DNA from: Acidovorax sp. 106
GTDB taxonomy: Bacteria > Pseudomonadota > Gammaproteobacteria > Burkholderiales > Burkholderiaceae_C
Assembly: GCF_003663825.1 (NCBI RefSeq)
Contig: NZ_RCCC01000001.1
Location: forward strand, 3,170,501 to 3,234,500
Direction of reading: 5' to 3'
Length of the DNA stretch: 64,000 nt
Shown here: piece after piece, positions 35,317 to 42,372 of the stretch
Numbering within the stretch: the first letter of the stretch is position 1
How the letters are laid out: each line of letters starts with the position of its first letter
Translations under genes and position numbers: made by a program
The notes under the pieces: model-generated
The model's database searches: none
What the model was told of the DNA's origin: nothing
Seen by the model: the letters and a program-made list of their open reading frames with translations, nothing else

Positions 35317-36828
35317 ATGGATTTAATTAACAACTTGTCTCTGGGTTTTGGCGTCGCTTTCACGTTTCAAAACCTCATTTACTGCTTTGTCGGCTGCCTG
35401 TTGGGTACGTTGATCGGCGTGTTGCCTGGCATTGGCCCCGTGGCCACCATCGCGATGCTGCTGCCCGCCACTTACGCGCTGCCTCCAGTGGCTGCGCTGA
35501 TCATGCTGGCCGGTATTTACTACGGCGCGCAATACGGTGGCTCGACCACCGCCATTTTGGTGAACCTGCCTGGCGAGTCTTCGTCGGTGGTGACGGTGAT
35601 CGATGGCTACCAGATGGCGCGCAAGGGCCGAGCCGGTCCTGCCTTGGCGGCTGCGGGCTTGGGCTCGTTCTTTGCCGGTTGCGTGGGCACGCTGATCCTG
35701 GCGGCCTTCGCTCCTCCGCTGACCGAAGTGGCCTTCAAGTTCGGCCCTGCCGAATACTTCTCGCTGATGGTGTTGGGCCTGATTGGCGCCGTGGTGCTGG
35801 CCTCGGGCTCGCTGCTCAAGGCCGTGGCCATGATCGTGCTGGGTCTGCTGATGGGCTTGGTGGGTACCGACGTGAACTCGGGTGTGGCCCGTTTCAGCTT
35901 CGACATCCCTGAACTGACCGACGGCATTGGCTTCGTGACCATCGCCATGGGTGTGTTCGGTTACGGTGAAATCATCGCCAACCTGGCCCGCCCAGACGAT
36001 GACCGGGAAGTGTTCACAGCCAAGGTGGAAGGCCTGTTCCCCACCAAGGAAGACTTCAAGAACATGATCCCTGCGGTGCTGCGTGGCACGGCACTGGGCT
36101 CGGCGCTGGGCATCCTGCCCGGTGGCGGTGCGTTGCTGGCGGCGTTTGCCGCTTACACGGTGGAGAAAAAGACCAAGCTGCGTCCTGGCGAAGTGCCTTT
36201 CGGCCAAGGCAATATCCGCGGTGTGGCTGCTCCTGAGTCGGCCAATAACGCGGGTTCGCAAACTTCGTTCATCCCGCTGCTGACCCTGGGTATCCCCCCC
36301 AACGCCGTGATGGCGCTGATGGTGGGCGCGATGACCATCCACAACATCCAGCCTGGCCCCCAGGTGATGACCAGCAACCCAGAGCTGTTCTGGGGCCTGA
36401 TCGCTTCGATGTGGATCGGCAACGCCATGCTGGTGATCTTGAACCTGCCACTCATCGGCATCTGGATCAAGCTGCTCACCGTGCCTTATCGCTGGTTGTT
36501 CCCATCGATCGTGCTGTTCTGCGCGGTGGGTGTGTACTCCACCAACAACAACACTTTTGATATCTGGATGGTCGGCGCGTTCGGCCTGATCGGGTACATC
36601 TTCCACAAGCTGGGCACAGAACCTGCGCCTTTGCTGCTGGGCTTCATCCTGGGCCCGATGATGGAAGAAAACCTGCGCCGTGCCCTGCTGCTGTCGCGTG
36701 GCGACTGGAGCGTGTTTGTCACGCGTCCGCTGTCGGCCGGTCTGCTGGCGGCAGCTTTGCTGCTGCTGATCATCGTGCTGCTGCCTGCTGTGAAGAACAA
36801 GCGCGAAGAAGCCTTCGTCGAAGACTGA
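35317..36828 (+). CDS. tctA: Tripartite tricarboxylate transporter large permease TctA
   Basis: The 503-aa permease has about 12 membrane segments and two conserved motifs: GTLIGVLPGIGPVATIAMLL and the inverted-repeat counterpart GSALGILPGGGALLAAFAAY. YYGAQYGGSTTAILVNLPGE and AGSQTSFIPLLTLGIPPNAV also mark TctA. It imports carboxylates with a Na+ or proton gradient. Substrate cannot be read from the sequence. A strong UUCG-loop terminator follows. Confidence 0.95.
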   Translation: MDLINNLSLGFGVAFTFQNLIYCFVGCLLGTLIGVLPGIGPVATIAMLLPATYALPPVAALIMLAGIYYGAQYGGSTTAILVNLPGESSSVVTVIDGYQMARKGRAGPALAAAGLGSFFAGCVGTLILAAFAPPLTEVAFKFGPAEYFSLMVLGLIGAVVLASGSLLKAVAMIVLGLLMGLVGTDVNSGVARFSFDIPELTDGIGFVTIAMGVFGYGEIIANLARPDDDREVFTAKVEGLFPTKEDFKNMIPAVLRGTALGSALGILPGGGALLAAFAAYTVEKKTKLRPGEVPFGQGNIRGVAAPESANNAGSQTSFIPLLTLGIPPNAVMALMVGAMTIHNIQPGPQVMTSNPELFWGLIASMWIGNAMLVILNLPLIGIWIKLLTVPYRWLFPSIVLFCAVGVYSTNNNTFDIWMVGAFGLIGYIFHKLGTEPAPLLLGFILGPMMEENLRRALLLSRGDWSVFVTRPLSAGLLAAALLLLIIVLLPAVKNKREEAFVED

Positions 36829-36880
36829 GTTCAGGTTGCGGGGCTCCATGCCCCGCACCTTGGGATTTGCGCACTACCAA

Positions 36881-36912
36881 AACAACGGCACCTTCGGGTG
36901 CCGTTGTTTTTT
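36881..36912 (+). terminator. Rho-independent terminator after tctA
   Basis: ACAACGGCACC, loop TTCG, GGTGCCGTTGT, then a T-run. An 11-bp stem with a UUCG tetraloop, about 50 bp past the tctA stop. Confidence 0.95.
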
Positions 36913-36977
36913 GTCGTTCGGTCCCAGGTCGTGCGAGGGGCTCGGTACACAATGGTGGCCAGCCTTCAGGGATTTGC

Positions 36978-38273
36978 ATGCCAGCCACGATCAGCCCCTC
37001 GCAGCACCCGCACCGGGTGTTGCTGCACAACGAAATCCACGCCCGCCCGCCCGAGGCCATGTCTGCGCCCCTGGCCATCGCCCATGTGGTGATGCTGGCC
37101 GACGCCGCAGAACGCGAGGCCAGCCGCGCGCATGTGGCCGCGATGCTCAGAGACCACCACCTGGCCCTGCCCGATGCGGACACCACCCACCTGCGCATGG
37201 ACCTGGGCGCCTTTCGCATCCGCTGGGAACTGCACACGGAGTTTGTCTCCTGGACCTTCATGGTGCCCACGGCCATGGATGCGTTTGGAGAGCGCGAACC
37301 CGTGAGTGCGACGACGGCGGTGCCGCGCGAGTGGCTGGCTGCTTTGCCAGGGCAGTGCCTTTGCAGCCTGAACCTGTGGGCGTTGCCCACGCACCAGTTC
37401 GGTTCAGGCACGCTCGTCAAGCATGTGCTGCACGAAGACACGCTGGTGGCATCGACCGTGGCCGATGGGCACGGTGAGGTGTACACCGACTTTGCCATCC
37501 ATGCCGATGGTTTTTCGCGCATGGTGCTGCTGGCCGGTGGCATGACACCCCGCCGCCTGGGCCGCCTGGTGCAGCGCCTGCTGGAAATTGAAACCTACCG
37601 CATGGCCGCGCTGCTGGGGCTGCCTGCTGCGCGCGAGGCTTCTTCTGTACTGGCCTTTGCCGAGCGCGAGCTGGCCGAGTTGGCCAACGCCATCCGCACC
37701 GCCAACCGCGACGACGAGCCCGCGCTGCTGGACCGCCTGACCCGGCTGGCCGGGCAGGTGGAGAGCCAGTACGCGGCCACACATTCCCGCTTCTCGGCCA
37801 GCAGCGCCTACTTTGAACTGGTGGACAAGCGCATTCAGGACATTGCCGAGTCGCGCCTGGCCGGCATGCAGACCATCGGTGAGTTCATGGACCGGCGCCT
37901 GACCCCTGCGCGCAGCACCTGTGAGTGGGCCGCGCGCCGCCAGGATGCGCTGTCGCAGCGGGTTTCGCGCATGAGCAATCTGCTGCGCACCCGGGTCGAG
38001 ATCGAGCAGCAGCAAAGCAGCCAGGCCTTGCTGGCCACCATGAACCAGCGGCAGGATTTGCAGCTCAAGCTGCAGTCCACGGTGGAGGGCCTGTCGGTGG
38101 CTGCCATCACGTACTACATCGTGGGCTTGGTGTCTTACCTGGCCAAAGGGGGCAAAGCGCTGGGCTGGCCTTTGTCGCCTGAGTCCACCGCCGCCATCGC
38201 CATTCCGATCGTGGCGCTGGGGGTGTGGTGGTCGCTGCGGCGCCTGCACCACCGGCTGTTTCGCAAGCACTGA
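36978..38273 (+). CDS. DUF3422 family membrane-anchored protein
   Basis: This 431-aa protein begins MPATISPSQHPHRVLLHNEI. It is soluble over most of its length, with coiled-coil-like stretches (about 230-360), and ends with two hydrophobic segments (TVEGLSVAAITYYIVGLVSY; IAIPIVALGVWW), giving a C-terminal membrane anchor. It matches the DUF3422 family, whose function is unknown. The motif HNEIHARPPE near the N-terminus is conserved in the family. The ATG at 36978 has AGGGA upstream. Confidence 0.88.
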   Translation: MPATISPSQHPHRVLLHNEIHARPPEAMSAPLAIAHVVMLADAAEREASRAHVAAMLRDHHLALPDADTTHLRMDLGAFRIRWELHTEFVSWTFMVPTAMDAFGEREPVSATTAVPREWLAALPGQCLCSLNLWALPTHQFGSGTLVKHVLHEDTLVASTVADGHGEVYTDFAIHADGFSRMVLLAGGMTPRRLGRLVQRLLEIETYRMAALLGLPAAREASSVLAFAERELAELANAIRTANRDDEPALLDRLTRLAGQVESQYAATHSRFSASSAYFELVDKRIQDIAESRLAGMQTIGEFMDRRLTPARSTCEWAARRQDALSQRVSRMSNLLRTRVEIEQQQSSQALLATMNQRQDLQLKLQSTVEGLSVAAITYYIVGLVSYLAKGGKALGWPLSPESTAAIAIPIVALGVWWSLRRLHHRLFRKH

Positions 38274-38496
38274 AACGCTGGCAGGCGCTCTGCTGGGTGG
38301 CCAGTCCTGGCACCGCCGTGTGCGCGGCAGTGGTTGGAGGCTGGGGCCGTGGGCATCGTTGGCGGCGTGGCCCGCCTCCCTCAGTGTCGATGGCTGCGGG
38401 TGGTCAAGCCGTGCCACACTGGTGCGTCGTTTTGGCCTGTGATGCGCTCGGCGCCTGCTGGGCCACAGCTCGTCGCTCGTCGCCTTGTCCGGAAGA

Positions 38497-39438
38497 ATGC
38501 CTGTGTCTAAGTCCTCCCCTGCAGTGCCTGCCGCATCTCCCGCCTCTGGCCTGGCGGTAGGCCTTGCGCTGGCGTTGCTGGGCTCCATCGCCTTCAGTGC
38601 CAAGGCCATCATCGTCAAGTTGGCCTACCGGCATGGGGTGGATGCGGTCACGCTCATCATGTACCGCATGCTGTTTGCGCTGCCCATCTTTGCCGCCATG
38701 GCCTGGTGGGCCAGCCGGGGCAAGCCGCCGTTGTCGCGCAAGGATGTGTGGGGTGTGTTGGGGCTGGGCGTGACGGGGTACTACCTGGCCAGTTTTCTGG
38801 ACTTTGCCGGGCTGGCCTACATCACGGCCAGCCTCGAGCGGCTGATTCTTTATCTCAACCCCACCTTGGTGGTGCTGCTGGGCTGGGCGCTGTACGGCAA
38901 GCGCATCCATTGGGGGCAGGCGGTGGGCATGCTCATCAGCTACTGCGGGGTGGTGCTGGTCTTCGGACTGGAAGCCCAGTCGCAAGGCGGGCAGGCGGCG
39001 TGGGGGGCGTTGCTGGTGTTTCTCAGCGCTGTGAGTTATGCCGTTTACCTTGTGTACAGCGGAGAGATGGTCCAGCGCATCGGCGCATTGCGCCTGGTTG
39101 GGCTCGCCACCACCGTCGCGTGCATTTGCTGCCTGGTTCAGTTTGTGGTGCTGCGGCCGCTCAGTGCCGCCATCGTGGCCCCGCAGGTGTTGTGGTTGTC
39201 GGTGCTCAACGCCACGCTGTGCACGGCCGCGCCAGTACTCATGGTGATGATGGCCATTGAGCGCATTGGGGCCGGTATGGCAGCGCAGGCGGGCATGGTG
39301 GGGCCTTTGTCCACCATCTTCATGGGCATCTGGATCTTGGGGGAGCCCTTTACGCTGTGGCTGGCGGTAGGCACCTGCCTAGTGGTGGCAGGCATTTTTG
39401 TGTTCACCCGCCTGGCGCGCAAGGCGGCAGTAGGCTAG
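38497..39438 (+). CDS. EamA/RhaT-family transporter
   Basis: This 313-aa protein has ten predicted membrane segments arranged as two EamA repeats. LGSIAFSAKAIIVKLAYRHG begins the first, and GMVGPLSTIFMGIWILGEPF closes the second. It belongs to the drug/metabolite transporter superfamily; substrate unknown. A start at 38497 (MPVSKSSP, GGAA upstream) is chosen; a TTG four codons upstream is possible. It is followed by a terminator and the convergent SH3 gene. Confidence 0.9.
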   Translation: MPVSKSSPAVPAASPASGLAVGLALALLGSIAFSAKAIIVKLAYRHGVDAVTLIMYRMLFALPIFAAMAWWASRGKPPLSRKDVWGVLGLGVTGYYLASFLDFAGLAYITASLERLILYLNPTLVVLLGWALYGKRIHWGQAVGMLISYCGVVLVFGLEAQSQGGQAAWGALLVFLSAVSYAVYLVYSGEMVQRIGALRLVGLATTVACICCLVQFVVLRPLSAAIVAPQVLWLSVLNATLCTAAPVLMVMMAIERIGAGMAAQAGMVGPLSTIFMGIWILGEPFTLWLAVGTCLVVAGIFVFTRLARKAAVG

Positions 39439-39444
39439 CCATGA

Positions 39445-39472
39445 GCCCGCAGCGCGGGCCCCTGCTTTTTTT
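39445..39472 (+). terminator. Terminator after the EamA transporter
   Basis: GCCCGC, loop AGC, GCGGGC, then CCCTGC and eight T residues. Lies between the convergent EamA and SH3 genes. Confidence 0.8.
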
Positions 39473-39486
39473 GGGGGGTGGCGGCC

Positions 39487-40167
39487 TTACTTGTTGTTGC
39501 CCCAGCTGTTGGCACCACCGTTGTTGTTGCCGTTGCCCATGCCCCAGTTGTTATTGTTGCCCGACGAATAGGTCGACAGACCCGGGGCCGTAGGGGCTTG
39601 TGGGTTGTTGCTGGGAGGGCGCTGGTAGGCCGATGCCTTGTTGCCATTGCCGGTATTGGCGTTGCGTGCGCCTTGCTGTCCCTTGGTGGGGGCGGGGGTC
39701 TCTTCGCCCATGTCGTCATCGTCCCCATCCTGCGACTGCTGGGCTCCTGCGGGGGCCTGTGCGCCTTTGCCGTTCCCCCAGCCCCGGGTGCCGGCAGTGC
39801 TGGTGGGTGTGGTGGTGCTGGTGCCGCCCCGGCCCAGTACGCCGCCCAGGGTGCGCATGCTGCCGGTGCTGGCGTTGTTGTTGCCCGATGGGACCGCTGA
39901 GTTGGCGGCGCCCATGTCCAAGTTGTGCACCCAGCCGCTGGCGCCCTCAGGGGTTTGTACCTTGACCCAAGGGCCATTGCGCTCGGAGGTTCGCGTCACC
40001 TGAGTGTTGGCGGGGATGGCGCCCAGGCTGGGGGCGTTGTCTGCGGGGGATTCGCGCAGCTCCGTCGAGCGTTTGACCACGGCAGTCTGCGCATGCGCCG
40101 TGCCAAAGGGGAGTGCAACAGTCAAAGCCAAGCCGCTGGCAAGGGCTAGATGGTTCAGCCAGTTCAT
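39487..40167 (-). CDS. Secreted SH3-domain protein with Asn/Gly-rich tail
   Basis: This 226-aa protein starts MNWLNHLALASGLALTVALP, a signal peptide ending near GTAHAQ. An SH3b domain follows (residues about 30-85, with RESPADNAPSLGAIPANTQV and GWVHNLDM). The remainder is low-complexity, rich in Asn, Gly, Thr and Ala, ending NNGGANSWGNNK. SH3b domains bind peptidoglycan or cell-envelope partners; function is otherwise unknown. Confidence 0.85.
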   Translation of the reverse strand: MNWLNHLALASGLALTVALPFGTAHAQTAVVKRSTELRESPADNAPSLGAIPANTQVTRTSERNGPWVKVQTPEGASGWVHNLDMGAANSAVPSGNNNASTGSMRTLGGVLGRGGTSTTTPTSTAGTRGWGNGKGAQAPAGAQQSQDGDDDDMGEETPAPTKGQQGARNANTGNGNKASAYQRPPSNNPQAPTAPGLSTYSSGNNNNWGMGNGNNNGGANSWGNNK

Positions 40168-40229
40168 GGTGGGTGCCTCAATTTATGATGCTTTGGAATC
40201 GAGCATCAACATGCAAACCGGAGATTGTT

Positions 40230-41057
40230 ATGGATTTGGGAATTGCGGGCAAATGGGCGCTGGTGTGTGGCGCGAGCAAAGGCTTGGGGTTGGGGTGCGC
40301 GCAAGCGCTGGTGAGCGAGGGGGTGAACGTGGTGATCAACGCTCGCAACGCCGATGTGTTGGCTCAGTCTGCTGCAAAATTGATAGCTGACAGCGCCATT
40401 CAGATAAGCGCTGGAGGGCTGAAGCACCCACAACCCGTGGTGCTCGCCGTAGCGGCCGATATCACCACGGCGCAGGGCCGCGAGGCGGTGTTTGCCGCAG
40501 CAGGCGGGCCGGGGCGCGACTTTGACATCGTGGTCACCAATGCGGGTGGGCCACCCCCTGGGGACTTCCGCGATTGGGATCGGGATGCCTGGATCAAAGC
40601 GGTGGATGCCAACATGCTCACGCCCATTGAGCTGATCAAGGCCACGGTGGATGGCATGGCATCACGCGGCTTTGGCCGGGTGATCAACATCACCTCCAGC
40701 GCAGTGAAGGCGCCGATTGACGTGTTGGGTTTGTCCAACGGAGCACGCAGCGGCCTCACGGGTTTTGTCGCAGGCGTGGCCCGCAGCAAGCTGGCTGCGC
40801 AGGGAGTCACCATCAACAATTTATTGCCCGGCAAGTTCGATACCGACCGGCTCGCCGCCACCATTGGCGCGGCTGCGGCCAAGATGGGCAAGGCGCTGGA
40901 TGAAATCCGAGCATCGCAGCAGGCGCAGATTCCTGCCGGGCGGTATGGCACGCCTGAGGAGTTCGGGGCCATTTGCGCGTTTTTGTGCAGCGTGCACGCT
41001 GCCTACATGACGGGCCAGAATGTGCTGGCCGACGGTGGTGCTTACCCAGGGGCTTGA
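40230..41057 (+). CDS. SDR-family oxidoreductase with atypical active site
   Basis: This 275-aa short-chain dehydrogenase has the cofactor motif CGASKGLGLG, NAGGPPPGDF and the serine region NITSSAVKAP. The usual YxxxK is replaced: the segment reads LGLSNGARSGLTGF, so the catalytic Tyr and Lys are absent. This belongs to a divergent FabG-like subgroup with SNxxRxG at that position; its reaction is uncertain. The ATG at 40230 has GGAG seven bases upstream. Residues about 50-65 (KLIADSAIQISAGGLKHP) are encoded by a dispersed palindromic repeat and look like an insertion between strand and helix. Confidence 0.9.
   Translation: MDLGIAGKWALVCGASKGLGLGCAQALVSEGVNVVINARNADVLAQSAAKLIADSAIQISAGGLKHPQPVVLAVAADITTAQGREAVFAAAGGPGRDFDIVVTNAGGPPPGDFRDWDRDAWIKAVDANMLTPIELIKATVDGMASRGFGRVINITSSAVKAPIDVLGLSNGARSGLTGFVAGVARSKLAAQGVTINNLLPGKFDTDRLAATIGAAAAKMGKALDEIRASQQAQIPAGRYGTPEEFGAICAFLCSVHAAYMTGQNVLADGGAYPGA
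40377..40420. repeat. AGCGCT palindromic repeat, copy g, inside the SDR gene
   Basis: AAATTGATAGCTGACAGCGC, a short loop, ATAAGCGCTGG and GGGCTG. In-frame within the SDR coding sequence, adding about 15 residues. Confidence 0.8.
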
Positions 41058-41277
41058 GCGCGGTCAAGCGACGCACCGCTGGCGAGCGGTGCGCGAGGTG
41101 GGCACCTGCTCTTGATCAGTGTCAATTAAATGTGTCCAAACGTGGTTGTTTTGAGGATGGGGTGGGCGTAGCGTAGGCACAATGGTTGCCGCTACGCCTG
41201 TGGCCCGCAGGGTGGTGCTTCTTGGCTTTTCCGCTTGAAAAGTGAGACTCTTCACGAACCAGGGTTGTCCGGCTGCC

Positions 41278-42372
41278 ATGTTTCGCCTATCACGTCCGCT
41301 GCGATTGTTTCTCCACTGCGCTGCTTTGGTGTGCTGCTGCGCGGGCGGTCTGGTGGCTACGGCGGCATGGCCCCAGGCCAAGCAGCAGGCGGCGTCTTAC
41401 CACCTGCGTGTGGTGGGGGGGTTGGCGGACCTGAGCCAGTACACGCGCCGCGAAGAGCCTTTTTGGACCCGTGAACTGCCACGCCTAAGTGGCGGGCGCT
41501 ACATCGCAGAGATCGTTCCTTTTGACCGTGCTGGCGTGCCTGGCACAGAGATGCTGCGCTTGCTGCAGCTGGGGGTAGTGCCGTTTGGCACGGCGCTGAT
41601 GAGCTCCTTCACGGCGCAGTACCCCGAGTACACCGCCCCCGATCTGGCGGGATTGAACCCCGACATTGCCACCCTGCGCAGCACGTTGGCGGCGTTTCGC
41701 CCCTACCTGGAAAAAACGCTGCGCGAGCAGCATGGGGTGGAGCCTCTTGCCATTTACGTATATCCAGCCCAGGTGGTGTTTTGCGGCAAGCCATTGCGTG
41801 GGCTGTCAGACTTGTCGGGGCGGCGGGTGCGCGTGTCTTCCTCTACCCAGGCCGATTTTATGAGTGCCCTGGGCGCAGAGCCCGTGCTGACAGGGTTTGC
41901 GCAGATCGTGCCCAGCTTCACGGCGGGCAACACCGACTGTGCCATCACCGGCACCATGTCGGGCAACACGTTGGGCTTGCACACCCTGATGACCCATGTG
42001 CACGCCCTGCCTGTGACCTGGGGGTTGGCGGTGTTTGGGGCCAATCGCACCGCCTGGGCGGCATTGCCTGCAGACCTGCGCGAGTTGCTGCGGCGCGAGT
42101 TGCCCAAGCTGGAGTCCTCTATCTGGGCGGAGTCCGAACGGGAGACGGCCGATGGCATGGCCTGCAACCGGGGGGCTGCAGAGTGCGTCGGCGGACGCAA
42201 GGGGCGCCTGGTGGTGGTGCCTGTGTCTGTGCAGGATGAGCGCCGCCGCAGTGAGATCCTCGCCTCGACCGTGCTCCCACGTTGGCTGCAGCGCTGTGGC
42301 GCCCGCTGTGCCCAGGTCTGGAACACCACCATCGGGCCGGTGCGCGGCATCATGGCCCCCAAAGTCCCATGA
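41278..42372 (+). CDS. TRAP-type (DctP-like) periplasmic solute-binding protein
   Basis: This 364-aa protein starts MFRLSRPLRLFLHCAALVCC with a signal peptide ending near TAAWPQA. The mature part has a DctP-like binding fold: RYIAEIVPFDRAGVPGTEML, the linker stretch GLSDLSGRRVRVSSSTQADF (a DLxGxKVR-type arginine region), and FTAGNTDCAITG. No TRAP permease genes are adjacent. Its stop overlaps the GGDEF-EAL gene start as ATGA, so it probably senses rather than transports. A GTG at 41242 would add 12 residues. Confidence 0.86.
   Translation: MFRLSRPLRLFLHCAALVCCCAGGLVATAAWPQAKQQAASYHLRVVGGLADLSQYTRREEPFWTRELPRLSGGRYIAEIVPFDRAGVPGTEMLRLLQLGVVPFGTALMSSFTAQYPEYTAPDLAGLNPDIATLRSTLAAFRPYLEKTLREQHGVEPLAIYVYPAQVVFCGKPLRGLSDLSGRRVRVSSSTQADFMSALGAEPVLTGFAQIVPSFTAGNTDCAITGTMSGNTLGLHTLMTHVHALPVTWGLAVFGANRTAWAALPADLRELLRRELPKLESSIWAESERETADGMACNRGAAECVGGRKGRLVVVPVSVQDERRRSEILASTVLPRWLQRCGARCAQVWNTTIGPVRGIMAPKVP

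Noticed and set aside
41072-41093. Hairpin CGCACCGCT/AGCGGTGCG after the SDR gene
   Set aside because: Good stem but no T-run; could be a weak terminator, not enough to list.
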